A DNA stretch of 64,000 bases, from contig NZ_JACHEF010000002.1 in the NCBI RefSeq assembly GCF_014207355.1, positions 744,001 to 808,000 of the forward strand, written 5' to 3'. Of this stretch, positions 16,858 through 25,256 are shown piece by piece (the stretch's first letter is position 1; every line of letters starts with the position of its first letter). This DNA is from Mesorhizobium sangaii (GTDB lineage Bacteria; Pseudomonadota; Alphaproteobacteria; Rhizobiales; Rhizobiaceae). Under the pieces are notes generated by a model. That model was not told where the DNA came from, searched no databases, and saw only the letters and a program-made list of their open reading frames with translations. The translations under genes and the position numbers were made by a program.

Positions 16858-16886
16858 ATCGGTTATGGACGGAACCGCAAAACCGA
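16858..16886. promoter_or_regulatory. Inverted repeat in hpaB-hpaA divergent promoter
   Basis: ATCGGTT (16858-16864) and AACCGAT (16880-16886) form a 7-bp inverted repeat, with arm centres 22 bp apart (two helix turns). It lies in the 93-bp gap between hpaB and hpaA, immediately after a CCCCGGCCGGGG palindrome at 16846-16857. It is a reasonable HpaA or CRP-like site by position only. Confidence 0.35.
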
Positions 16887-16905
16887 TTGGACTTTTTCCG
16901 GCGCC

Positions 16906-17775
16906 ATGAGCCAGAGTTCCATCCCTGACTTCTTCGTCTACGGCGAACCGGTGCGGCCGCTCGACGTCGGTTTCCTGCATGTCGAGACAGTGCTTGCCCG
17001 CAGCAACATCCATCGTGGCGAGGTCGCCGCGCACAAGCATCCGCAGATGGGCCAGATCACCTACTGGACCGGTGGCTCCGGCACCTACCGCATAGAAGAC
17101 CGGTCCTGGGACTTTTCGGCGCCCGCCGTCAGCTTCGTGCCAAGCAATGTCGTGCATGGCTTCTCGATAGGCCCTGGCACTGACGCCATCGTCGTCTCGG
17201 TCGCCGATGACGCGCTCGCCGCCATTGCCGGCCAGAGCGTGCTGCCGCTGGACAGGCCGGTGTTTGCCGACGGCCTGCCGCACCATGCCGCGTGGAAAAG
17301 GCTGGTGGCGGTGCTGGAGATGATCGCGGCCGAATACGCCGAGGCGCAAGCCGGCAATGACAAGATGCTGCCGGCGCTGATTGCTGTCGCGCTCTCCCAC
17401 ATCGCCCGCCTTGGTCCTGACGGGACAGCCTCCACAACCTCTTCCGAGGCTTCGCTGGCACTGGGCCTGCGGCGGCTCGTCGACATGCATTTCCGCGACA
17501 ACTGGCCGGTCGACCGCTATGTCGAGACGCTGGCCACGACACCGCATTTGCTCGACAAGGCCGCTCGCGCGATGCTCGGCACCGGCGTCAAGCGGGTGGT
17601 CAGCGAGCGGCGATTGCTGGAGGCCAAGCGGCTGCTATTGTTCACCGTGCGCACAGTCGAGGACATCGCCTACGAGATCGGCTTTGACGACCCCGCCTAT
17701 TTCTCGAGGGTCTTCCGCGAACGGATCGGCGAAGCGCCCGCCGCCTGGCGCCGCAAGCAGCTGCGGGGGCATTGA
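16906..17775 (+). CDS. hpaA: AraC-family regulator of 4-HPA catabolism (HpaA)
   Basis: Regulator of 289 residues with an N-terminal cupin (HPQMGQITYWTGGSGTYRIE, about residues 45-65) and a C-terminal two-helix-turn-helix AraC domain (about 190-285) with VKRVVSERRLLEAKRLL and EIGFDDPAYFSRVFRERIG. This is the layout of HpaA, the 4-hydroxyphenylacetate-responsive activator of hpaBC. The ATG at 16906 fits the start of the conserved SIPDFFVYGEP region; an upstream extension runs into the promoter. It is divergent from hpaB, as in known hpa clusters. Confidence 0.9.
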   Translation: MSQSSIPDFFVYGEPVRPLDVGFLHVETVLARSNIHRGEVAAHKHPQMGQITYWTGGSGTYRIEDRSWDFSAPAVSFVPSNVVHGFSIGPGTDAIVVSVADDALAAIAGQSVLPLDRPVFADGLPHHAAWKRLVAVLEMIAAEYAEAQAGNDKMLPALIAVALSHIARLGPDGTASTTSSEASLALGLRRLVDMHFRDNWPVDRYVETLATTPHLLDKAARAMLGTGVKRVVSERRLLEAKRLLLFTVRTVEDIAYEIGFDDPAYFSRVFRERIGEAPAAWRRKQLRGH

Positions 17776-17807
17776 GCGGGTGATCAGGATGCGGGCCTTG
17801 CGGCGCG

Positions 17808-19325
17808 TCAGTCCGGAAGACCGGCCTTGCGGAAGCCATCGACGAAATGCTCAAGCGTCGCTGCGTCGCGGAAGGGCTCCGTCGTGGCCCAGTGGCTGGT
17901 CGTGAAATGGGGGTTGCCGACGAGGAACAGTTCGACCTCCGCGAGCGCTTCGTCGAGCCGGCCGAGTTGCGCAAGGCTTGCCGCCAGGAAACGGCGTGAG
18001 CTTGTCCGATAGGTCTCGTCCCTGCGCAATGTCTCGACAGCGGCTTCATAATCGCGGACCGCATATTGCGCCGCGCCGAGCGTCAGATAGTACCAGCTTG
18101 ACGGAAACGGGTTCAGGCGGAACGCCCTGCGAATATGCTCGAGGGCCTCCTCGACCCGCCCGGCCAGCGTCGCGATGTCGGACAAAGCCGCCCAGGCGTC
18201 GGCCTCGTTCGGGTCGAGCTCGAACGCCTTGGCGAATTCCGCATCCGCCTCGGTGAAGCTGCGCTCATAGGCAAGCAGGTAAGCCAGGACCCAGCGGCAG
18301 CCCGCATCGTTGGGATCGATCGCCACGGCCTTGCGCGCCAGTTCCAGGGCAATGCGGCGGGAAGATTCACTTGGTCCGCCGGAATGCACCGATCCCATCC
18401 AATGGTTCATGGCAAGCCAGCGATAGGCCTCGGCATATTCGGGATCGAGCGCGACCGCGCGCGTCAGCATCAGATGCGCTTCCTGCGCCATCTGCGGCGA
18501 ATCATCCATCAGCTTGCGCGCCCGCACGCAGAGATCGTAGGCCTCCATATTTCTGGGCCGGTTGCGCGGCGGCGGCGCGCGCAGCCGGCCGAGCAGCGCC
18601 TCCACGATCTTAGCCGTCACCTCGTCCTGGACGGCAAAGATATCTTCCAGGCTGCGATCGAAGCGTTCCGCCCAAAGATGATCGCCAGTCACTGCGTCGA
18701 CCAGCTGCGCGTTGATGCGCACGCGCCCCGCGGCGCGTCGTGCGCTACCCTCCAGCAGATAGTGCACGCCAAGATCGCCAGCGATCTGGCGCACGTCCAT
18801 CGCCTTTCCCTTGTAGGAAAAGACCGAGTTGCGGGCGATGACGAACAGGCCGGAGATCCTCGACAGGTCGGTGATCAGGTCTTCCGTCAACCCATCCGCG
18901 AACGAGTCCTGCTCGGGATCGTTGCTGACATTGACGAACGGCAACACGGCTATCGATGGTTTGCCGGGTAGCGGCAAAGGTTTTCGCCTAGCGTCACCGA
19001 GCTGTTCGACGGCTCCCGTGAAACGGTAGCCGACGCGGGGAACCGTCGCGATCCATTCGCCGCCATCCCCGGCCGGTCCAAGCAGCTTGCGCAGCTGTGC
19101 GATCTGGACGGTGAGGTTGCCTTCCTCGACCGCCGTGCCCGGCCATGCCGCGTCCATCAGCTCGGCTTTGCTCAGGATGTCGCCGGGCCGTCCGACGAGC
19201 GCCACGAGCAGCTTGAGCCCGCGGTAGCCGACGGCGACGGGCACATCGTTCCGAAGCAGCGTTCCCGCACCGGAATCAAGCACGAACGGACCAAAGGCAA
19301 AGCGCGATCCCTGCATACGCCGCAT
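17808..19325 (-). CDS. Winged-helix (OmpR/CadC-type) regulator with TolB-like and TPR domains
   Basis: Protein of 505 residues with no transmembrane helix seen. Residues 5-105 are an OmpR-type winged helix (LVALVGRPGDILSKAELMDAAW; IATVPRVGYRF). Residues 118-250 are the TolB-N-like segment often joined to CadC and adenylate-cyclase proteins (KPSIAVLPF, DGLTEDLITDLSR, LLEGSARR, GDHLWAERFDR). The rest is TPR repeats (LDPEYAEAYRWLA, IDPNDAGCRWVLA, LDPNEADAWAALS). It probably reads an unknown protein or metabolic cue and binds DNA without phosphorylation. The gene at 31537 has the same TolB-TPR back half on a cyclase head. It is convergent with hpaA and not evidently linked in function. Confidence 0.88.
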   Translation of the reverse strand: MRRMQGSRFAFGPFVLDSGAGTLLRNDVPVAVGYRGLKLLVALVGRPGDILSKAELMDAAWPGTAVEEGNLTVQIAQLRKLLGPAGDGGEWIATVPRVGYRFTGAVEQLGDARRKPLPLPGKPSIAVLPFVNVSNDPEQDSFADGLTEDLITDLSRISGLFVIARNSVFSYKGKAMDVRQIAGDLGVHYLLEGSARRAAGRVRINAQLVDAVTGDHLWAERFDRSLEDIFAVQDEVTAKIVEALLGRLRAPPPRNRPRNMEAYDLCVRARKLMDDSPQMAQEAHLMLTRAVALDPEYAEAYRWLAMNHWMGSVHSGGPSESSRRIALELARKAVAIDPNDAGCRWVLAYLLAYERSFTEADAEFAKAFELDPNEADAWAALSDIATLAGRVEEALEHIRRAFRLNPFPSSWYYLTLGAAQYAVRDYEAAVETLRRDETYRTSSRRFLAASLAQLGRLDEALAEVELFLVGNPHFTTSHWATTEPFRDAATLEHFVDGFRKAGLPD

Positions 19326-19327
19326 CT

Positions 19328-19456
19328 ATAGAGCAATTCCAAGAAAGGTGTGAAACGGTTTTCTCGGAAAAGTGCCTAGCGCTTTCCCCATGGGAATCGC
19401 GTCAAAACAAGGAGTTAAAGCAGGTTGCCGGTTCCGTGAACGGTGAACTGCTCTAG
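19328..19456. repeat. Dispersed AGAGCAATTCC-type palindromic repeat, copy 1
   Basis: Starts TAGAGCAATTCCAAG and ends ACTGCTCTAG, with internal GTGAAACGGTTTTC and a GCGCTTTCCCC stretch. The sequence GCAATTCCAGGAAAAGTGTGG inside the element at 62703-62818 is a relative (TGTGAAACGG versus TGTGGAACGG; both followed by GTTTTC-like runs). Such elements are common between genes in rhizobial genomes. No coding frame is supported within it. Confidence 0.7.
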
Positions 19457-19576
19457 CCGTTTGGAACTTTTGAGAACTATTTGGGAAGGCTTAATTACCA
19501 CGCTGTCCGTATCCTGCAGAATTCAGCCTCTTTCAGGTCGAGGGCCTTCGGACCCTCAAGTAATATGGAGGTTGTC

Positions 19577-19831
19577 GTGGCCAATATTCTTGAATTTGCC
19601 CCGCACAAGGCGGCGCGGCCGGGAACATGCGAGGCGCCGGTGTCGCGTTGGCATCTGACGACCCTTCGCGGCATCATCGCGAGCTGGCGCCAGCGAAGCT
19701 GGCGTGAGCGGATCCGCTTTCGCTGGGAGCTTGCGCAAATGGCGAAGGACAATCCCCATCTGATCGACGATATCGGTCTGACGGACCGGCAGCTCGAGGC
19801 GGAGCTCGCCAAGCCGTTCTGGCAACGATAG
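19577..19831 (+). CDS. DUF1127 small protein
   Basis: Basic protein of about 84 residues ending in the DUF1127 motif: WRERIRFRWELAQMAKDNPHLI then DDIGLTDRQLEAELAKPFW, which matches the YjiS-like family. The GTG at 19577 is favoured because GGAGG lies 5 nt upstream and gives the usual opening MANILEFAP; an ATG four codons earlier (19565) overlaps that ribosome site. DUF1127 proteins in alphaproteobacteria have been linked to RNA binding and phosphate/growth control, but the role of this one is not known. It stands alone, downstream of a palindromic repeat. Confidence 0.85.
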   Translation: MANILEFAPHKAARPGTCEAPVSRWHLTTLRGIIASWRQRSWRERIRFRWELAQMAKDNPHLIDDIGLTDRQLEAELAKPFWQR

Positions 19832-20013
19832 CGCGACGGTTGCAAGGGCACCGGATCGCGGCCATGCCATTCGTCATGTTGGCGGCATTGGCTGGGCTGG
19901 CCGGCAGTTGTCGGGCGGCGCGGCATCGTCGGCGAACCTTATGCGCGGCTTCTGAATCCGGCGGCAAAGGACTGGCCGGCTGCGAAGGGCTGACAGCAAT
20001 TATTCCAGGCGGC

Positions 20014-20994
20014 TCAGGCATAGCAGCCGCGCTCGATGGCCAGCCGCCGCACCAGCGCCAGCACGGCATTGATGGTGGGTGTCGGCTGGTCCGTTAGCCG
20101 GCCAAGTTCCTGCACCGCGCTGACCAGCGCGTCGATCTCCATCGGCCGGCCGCGCTCCAGGTCCTGCAGCATCGAGGTCTTGTGCTCGCCGACATCGCCG
20201 GCGCCCTTGATGCGCCGGTCGACCGCGATCGGAAAACGCACGCCGAGACTTTCGCCGATCGCCTGCGCCTCCAGCATCATGGTGCGGGCCAGCGTGCGGG
20301 TTGCCTCGTCGGCAACGATCGTCGCCAGCGTGCTGCCGGTCAGCGCCGAGATCGGGTTGAAGGAGAGATTGCCCCACAGCTTGACCCAGATTTCGCTGCG
20401 GATGTCGTCTCGAACCGGCACCTGCAGGCCGGCCTTGACCATTTCCTCGGCCAGAAGCGTGACCCGTTCGCTGCGCTCGCCGGAGGGTTCGCCAAGCGAG
20501 AAGCGTTTCCCCTCGACATGGCGGATCAGGCCGGGCGCGTCGACCTCGACAGCGGGATAGACGACCGAGCCGATGACGCGCTGTGGCCCGATCCGCTGCC
20601 AGATCGCCCCGCCGGGGTCCACCGCATTCAACCGCGTGCCTTCAAGCGGTCCGCCTACGTCATGGAAATACCACCACGGCACTCCGTTCTGCATGGTGAC
20701 GACGGCGGTGTCCGGCCCAAGCAGCGGCGCGATCTGGTCGAGCGCAGGGGTGAGGGAGTGGGCCTTCAGCGCCAGCACCACATAATCCTGGGCGCCGAGC
20801 TCCTCGGCCCTGGCAGCGGCCTGGACGGAGACCGAGGTTTCCTGCCCGTCCTCGATCAGGCGCAGGCCATTTGCCTTGATCGCGTCGAGATGCGCGCCTC
20901 GCGCGACGATCGAAAGCTCGGTCCGGCCGGCCATGGCGAGCTTGGCGGCGAGATAGCCGCCGATCGCGCCGGCGCCGAAGATGGTGATCTTCAT
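20014..20994 (-). CDS. Ketopantoate reductase family oxidoreductase (PanE/ApbA-like)
   Basis: NADPH-dependent 2-dehydropantoate 2-reductase-type protein of 326 residues. The Rossmann motif is IFGAGAIGGYLAAKLA at the N-terminus, and the catalytic segment EIWVKLWGNLSFNPISAL provides the Lys and Asn of the family near residue 195. The ATG at 20994 is 2 nt after the acyl-CoA-ligase stop, so the genes form an operon. Rhizobial genomes carry several PanE paralogues acting on other 2-oxo acids, so a pantothenate role should not be assumed; the ligase neighbour suggests an acid-catabolic role. Confidence 0.85.
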   Translation of the reverse strand: MKITIFGAGAIGGYLAAKLAMAGRTELSIVARGAHLDAIKANGLRLIEDGQETSVSVQAAARAEELGAQDYVVLALKAHSLTPALDQIAPLLGPDTAVVTMQNGVPWWYFHDVGGPLEGTRLNAVDPGGAIWQRIGPQRVIGSVVYPAVEVDAPGLIRHVEGKRFSLGEPSGERSERVTLLAEEMVKAGLQVPVRDDIRSEIWVKLWGNLSFNPISALTGSTLATIVADEATRTLARTMMLEAQAIGESLGVRFPIAVDRRIKGAGDVGEHKTSMLQDLERGRPMEIDALVSAVQELGRLTDQPTPTINAVLALVRRLAIERGCYA

Positions 20995-20996
20995 CG

Positions 20997-22523
20997 TCAA
21001 AGTCCGAGTTTGGCGGCAAGCCCGATGCGCTGCAGCTTGCCCGTGGCGCCCTTGGGGATCTCGTCGAGGATCAGGATCTTGCGAGGCACCTTGAAGTCGG
21101 CGAGCCGCGTTGACGCATAGCCGCGGATATCGCTCTCGTTGGCGGCCATGCCTTCGCGCAGCACCACCGCCGCCGCCACCTCCTCGCCAAGCTTTTCATG
21201 CGGCATGGCGAAGGTGACGACCTGCGCCACCGCCGGATGATCCATCAGCACGTCGTCGACCTCCAGCGGCGAGATCTTCTCGCCGCCGCGGTTGATGATC
21301 TCCTTCAGCCGGCCGGTGACGCGCAGATAGAAATCCTCGTCGAGCACGCCTTGGTCGCCGGTGTGGAACCAGCCATGCGCGAACGCCGTGGCGTTTGCAT
21401 CCGGGTTCTTCTCGTAGCCCGCCGTGACATTGGGTCCGCGAATGACGATCTCGCCGGTTTCGCCGGCTTTGAGCAGCCGCCCATCAGGCGCCATCACCGC
21501 CACCTCCGGTCCGGCGGCGGCGCCGACGCTGCCCGGCTTGCGCAGCCCTGGCGGCAGCCGGTTCGAGGCCATCTGGTGCGCCGCCTCGGTCATCCCGTAG
21601 GATTCGATCACTGGGCAGCCGAAGGTCGCCTCCAGTTCGGCCATCACCTGTGCTGGCAGCGACGCCGAGGACGAGCGGATGAAACGCAGGCGCGCCGCCG
21701 CCAGCGCCTCGGCATTGCGTGCCGCCCGGGGCAGGATTGCCTGGTGCATGGTCGGCACCGCCGTGTACCAGCTCGGCTGCGCGTCGCTCAGCCACTGGAA
21801 GAAGCGCAGCGCGTTGAAGCCTGGCGTGCAGTAGATGCTGCCGCCGGCAGCCAGCGAGGACAGCACCGCGCCGATCAGGCCGTGAATGTGGAACAGCGGC
21901 ATGATGTTGAGGCAGCGGTCATTGGCCGTCAGGCCGAGCGTGGCGCCGATATGGGCGGCCGAGGCCGCGATGTTGGCATGGCTGAGCGGCACCAGCTTGG
22001 GTCGCGACGTGGTGCCCGAGGTGTGCAGCAAAAGCGCGATGTCGCCATCCTGCGCCATCTCAGGCGCGGCTTGCGGCCCGATCGCAGGACCCTCGATGGC
22101 AAAGCTTCCGGCCGGCGCGTCAGGCAAGGCGACAAGCCTGAGAACGCCGATGCCGAGCCGTTCGGCCACCGTCACCGCCGGTCCAGTCTCGTCCTGCGCA
22201 ACGAGGATCGCCTTGGCGCCGATGTCGGTCAGGTAGAAATCGAGCTCGTCCGCCCGATAGGCCGGATTGAGCGGCGCCGTCGAGGCGGCTGCCGCCACCG
22301 CGACGAAGGCGGTGGCCATCTCCGGCCCGTTCGGCAGCACGATGGCCACCCTGTCGCCCCGGCCGATGCCGCGCGCATGCAGCGCTGCAGCGGTGGTGGC
22401 GATCAATTCGCGCAGTCCGCCATGCGTCAGCGTGGTTCTTTCGGGCGCCGAAATCGCCGGCGCATCATCGGCGCCGGCGGCAAGACGGAGGGAAAGGTCT
22501 GCATCGTTTCCAGTGTGGGTCAT
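20997..22523 (-). CDS. AMP-forming acyl-CoA synthetase, possibly oxalate-CoA ligase
   Basis: Adenylate-forming ligase of 508 residues that activates a carboxylic acid with ATP and CoA. Core motifs in order are LLLHTSGTTSRPKLV (A3, phosphate loop), ESYGMTEAAHQMASN (A5), GWFHTGDQG (A7), GRLKEIINRGGEKISP (A8 hinge) and the catalytic Lys in PKGATGKLQR (A10). The MTEAAHQMASN segment followed by PPGLRKPGSVG resembles the oxalyl-CoA synthetases (AAE3/Pcs60 type), so oxalate is one possible substrate; this is a weak inference. It is co-transcribed with the PanE-like gene downstream. Confidence 0.88.
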   Translation of the reverse strand: MTHTGNDADLSLRLAAGADDAPAISAPERTTLTHGGLRELIATTAAALHARGIGRGDRVAIVLPNGPEMATAFVAVAAAASTAPLNPAYRADELDFYLTDIGAKAILVAQDETGPAVTVAERLGIGVLRLVALPDAPAGSFAIEGPAIGPQAAPEMAQDGDIALLLHTSGTTSRPKLVPLSHANIAASAAHIGATLGLTANDRCLNIMPLFHIHGLIGAVLSSLAAGGSIYCTPGFNALRFFQWLSDAQPSWYTAVPTMHQAILPRAARNAEALAAARLRFIRSSSASLPAQVMAELEATFGCPVIESYGMTEAAHQMASNRLPPGLRKPGSVGAAAGPEVAVMAPDGRLLKAGETGEIVIRGPNVTAGYEKNPDANATAFAHGWFHTGDQGVLDEDFYLRVTGRLKEIINRGGEKISPLEVDDVLMDHPAVAQVVTFAMPHEKLGEEVAAAVVLREGMAANESDIRGYASTRLADFKVPRKILILDEIPKGATGKLQRIGLAAKLGL

Positions 22524-22607
22524 CTCACCGCCTATGTTTCAAGCGACTGCTTGCAAAGTCCAGCGGCGATTCCGGCCAAATCGCCCTCGGACCGATAGTC
22601 TACGTTA

Positions 22608-22780
22608 GCGCCGCCCCTCATCCGCCTGCCGGCACCTTCTCCCCGTAAAGCGACGGGGAGAAGGGGTAACCGATCCCCCGGCGCCTTTCTTGCAGTGATT
22701 GGCGAAATCATTGATGAGAGCGTCTTTCTCCCCGTCGCTATACGGGGAGAAATGCCCGGCAGGGCAATGAGGGGCGGCGC
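22608..22780. repeat. Intergenic palindromic repeat, copy 2
   Basis: Inverted arms of about 38 bp (22608-22645 and 22743-22780) begin GCGCCGCCCCTCAT and carry CTGCCGG plus a TTCTCCCCG stem; the complement closes the element. The centre holds CGCCTTTCTTGCAGTGATTGGCGAA, paralleling the centre of the element at 11004-11162, so the two are diverged members of one family. It fills most of the 315-bp gap between the ligase and gamma-glutamyltransferase genes, which otherwise shows nothing. Confidence 0.85.
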
Positions 22781-22838
22781 CAACACCCGGTGACGCAATC
22801 GCCCGACTCCGGGCCGCGCCACGATTGTGCCGATCACC

Positions 22839-24425
22839 TCAATACCCCAGCGCCAAACCATCCTTGCGCGGATCGGAGGCGCCGGTCAGCGTTCCCTTCT
22901 CCCAGTCGATCAGCACCACTTGCCCGCCGCCCAGCGGGTGATGCGGCTCGGCCACGCGGTGGCCGCGTCGGTGCAGACCCTCGATTGCCTCGGCGGGCAC
23001 GTTGCGTTCGGCCTCCACGGTATCATCATTGTAGAACACACGTGGCGCATCCAGTGCCTGCTGCGGGTCCATGCCGAAGTCGAGCATGTTGGTCAGCAGA
23101 TGGACGTGCCCGAACGGCTGGTAGCCGCCGCCCATGACGCCGAACGGCATCACCACGCGGCCATTCCTGGTTGCCATGCCGGGCATGATCGTATGCATCG
23201 GCCGCTTGCCGGGCGCAATGGCGTTCGGATGCGCCGGGTCGAGGCGGAAGCTCGAGCCGCGGTTCTGCAGCACGACACCGGTCTTCGGCCCGACGACGCC
23301 GCTGCCGAATGAATAATAGGTCGAGTTGATGAAGGAGACCGCATTGCGGTCGCGGTCGACGATGGAGATGTAAACCGTGTCGCTGCCTGGCAGGTCCAGG
23401 CGCGGCAGATGCGTCATGGCACGCTCGCGGTCGATCTCGGCACGCAGCCGGTCGGCATAGGCGCTGGACAGAAGCTGTGCCACCGGCACCGGGACATGAT
23501 CCTGGTCGCCGACGAAGCGGTCGCGGTCGCGATAGGCCAGCCGTCCCGCCTCGATCTCCAGATGCAGGCGCTCGGCGCCGTTGGGGTCGAGCCCACCGAG
23601 CTTGAAACCCGACAGCACATTCAGCATCAAGAGCGCCGTCAGCCCCTGATTGTTCGGCGGCATCTGGTGAATGTCGTGGCCGCCGTAGGAGGTGCTGACC
23701 GGAGCCACATAGTCGCCCCTGGTCGTCGCGAAATCCTCGGTCGAATGCAGCCCGCCCAGTTCATTGAGCCGGCGCACCATATCGTCGGCAACAGCGCCTT
23801 CGTAGAATCCGGCGCGGCCGTGCTTGGCGATTATCCGCAAGGTGGCGGCGAGTTCCGGTTGCCGGTGGACATCGCCGGCCTTCGGCGCCTTGCCGCCCGG
23901 CAGGAAGATGCGCGCGGCATGCTCGTCGGCCGACAGATCGGTCTCCGGTTCGGCCCAGTCGAAGGCGACGCGGTCATGCACGACATAGCCGTTATCGGCA
24001 TAGTGGATGGCCGGCGCAAGCGCCTCGGCAAGGCCCTTCCGGCCATGGTCCTCCAGCAGCCGGACCCAGGCGTCGACGGCACCCGGCACGGTGACCGCGT
24101 GCGGTCCCTGCAGCGGGATGCAGTTGAAGCCTTTTTCCAGGTACCAATCGACCGTCGCCTTGGCCGGGGCGCGGCCGGAGCCGTTGAAGGCCAGCACGTC
24201 GCCCTGTCCCGCCGGGCAGTACAGCACGAAACAATCACCGCCGATGCCGGTCGACTGCGGCTCGACCACAGCCTGCACGGCTGCGGCGCAGACGGCGGCA
24301 TCCATGGCATTGCCGCCGGAGCGCAGCATCTCGATTGCGGCAAGCGTCGAAAGCGGGTGCGACGTCGCGGCAACCGCTTCCGTGGCACGGACCGGCGAGC
24401 GGCCGGGAAACTGGAAATCACGCAT
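22839..24425 (-). CDS. Gamma-glutamyltransferase family protein
   Basis: N-terminal-nucleophile hydrolase/transferase of 528 residues. The autoprocessing and catalytic residue is Thr350 in PGSDTVYISIVD, at the family position, followed by NAVSFINSTYYSFGSG and the GKRPMHTIMP segment. There is no signal peptide, so it is probably cytoplasmic, unlike the periplasmic glutathione-degrading GGTs of enterics. The ATG at 24425 opens the usual MRDFQFPGRS; further upstream starts are possible. It directly follows the ABC permease (about 30 nt), so the substrate is likely an imported gamma-glutamyl compound or amine. The real substrate is unknown. Confidence 0.9.
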   Translation of the reverse strand: MRDFQFPGRSPVRATEAVAATSHPLSTLAAIEMLRSGGNAMDAAVCAAAVQAVVEPQSTGIGGDCFVLYCPAGQGDVLAFNGSGRAPAKATVDWYLEKGFNCIPLQGPHAVTVPGAVDAWVRLLEDHGRKGLAEALAPAIHYADNGYVVHDRVAFDWAEPETDLSADEHAARIFLPGGKAPKAGDVHRQPELAATLRIIAKHGRAGFYEGAVADDMVRRLNELGGLHSTEDFATTRGDYVAPVSTSYGGHDIHQMPPNNQGLTALLMLNVLSGFKLGGLDPNGAERLHLEIEAGRLAYRDRDRFVGDQDHVPVPVAQLLSSAYADRLRAEIDRERAMTHLPRLDLPGSDTVYISIVDRDRNAVSFINSTYYSFGSGVVGPKTGVVLQNRGSSFRLDPAHPNAIAPGKRPMHTIMPGMATRNGRVVMPFGVMGGGYQPFGHVHLLTNMLDFGMDPQQALDAPRVFYNDDTVEAERNVPAEAIEGLHRRGHRVAEPHHPLGGGQVVLIDWEKGTLTGASDPRKDGLALGY

Positions 24426-24455
24426 TCTGTCTGGACATCCCATGCTCACTTGAAA

Positions 24456-25256
24456 TCAATTCCTGCGCCCGAATATCTGCGCAACCGACAACAGGACGAC
24501 CGACAGCACGATCAGGCAGGTCGAGATAGCGGCGATCGTCGGGTCGATCTGGTCGCGCAGCGCGTTGAACATGCGGCGCGTCAATGTCGTCGTATCGCCG
24601 CCCGATATGAACAGCGAAACCACCACTTCGTCGAAGGAGGTGATGAAGGCGAACAGCGCGCCCGAGACAATCGAGAAGCGGATCTGCGGCATGGTCACCT
24701 GCCAGAACGCGGCGACGCGTCCGGCGCCCAGGCTGCGCGCCACGCGCTCCTGATTCATGTCATAGGAGCGCAGGCCCGACAGGACCGTCAGCACCACCAG
24801 CGGCAAGGCCTGCACGGTGTGCGCGATGACCAGGCCGGTCAGCGTGTTGTTGAGCCCGATCGGCGCATAGAGGAAGAAGGTGCCGATGCCGATCAGGATC
24901 ACCGGAACGATCAGCGATGCCGTCAGCAACGCGTTGATGGTGCCGTTAAGGCGTAGCGTGCCCCGGTTGATCGCATAGGCGGCGGCGGTGCCGAGCGGCG
25001 TCGCCACCAATGTCGTCATGATCGCCACCTTGACGGAGACGATCGTCGCGTCGCGCCACTCCAGCGACTGGAAATAGGTCTGGTACCAGCGCAGCGACCA
25101 TTGCTGCGGCGGGAATTGCAGCAGCGTCGAATCCGAAAACGACATGATGACGATGATGATCGACGGCGCGATCAGGAACAACAGCACGAGGCCGCCGAGG
25201 GCGTAGAGCCACAGGCGTTGCCGGTGCGAGATTGGCAGGCCGATATCCTCGCTCAT
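24456..25256 (-). CDS. ABC transporter permease (PotC-like)
   Basis: Inner-membrane permease of 266 residues with six hydrophobic helices. The EAA loop is near residue 180, where SLGAGRVAAFWQVTMPQIRFSI carries the conserved Gly of the ATPase contact. The second-half order and the short N-terminal cytoplasmic tail resemble PotC of the spermidine/putrescine system. The ATG at 25256 overlaps the upstream permease stop by four bases, with GGAG 9 nt before it. Confidence 0.9.
   Translation of the reverse strand: MSEDIGLPISHRQRLWLYALGGLVLLFLIAPSIIIVIMSFSDSTLLQFPPQQWSLRWYQTYFQSLEWRDATIVSVKVAIMTTLVATPLGTAAAYAINRGTLRLNGTINALLTASLIVPVILIGIGTFFLYAPIGLNNTLTGLVIAHTVQALPLVVLTVLSGLRSYDMNQERVARSLGAGRVAAFWQVTMPQIRFSIVSGALFAFITSFDEVVVSLFISGGDTTTLTRRMFNALRDQIDPTIAAISTCLIVLSVVLLSVAQIFGRRN

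Noticed and set aside
15268..17547. 759-residue version of HpaB
   Set aside because: The extra 245 residues run through the divergent hpaA gene; the ATG at 16812 with GGAGG gives the normal 514 residues.
19855..20013. Possible small exported peptide starting MPFVMLAALAGLAGSC
   Set aside because: Frame continues into antisense of the PanE-like gene; no ribosome site; composition of remainder not protein-like.
23409..24956. 515-residue plus-strand frame across the gamma-glutamyltransferase and permease genes
   Set aside because: Composition is antisense-like, and it spans two clear genes on the minus strand.
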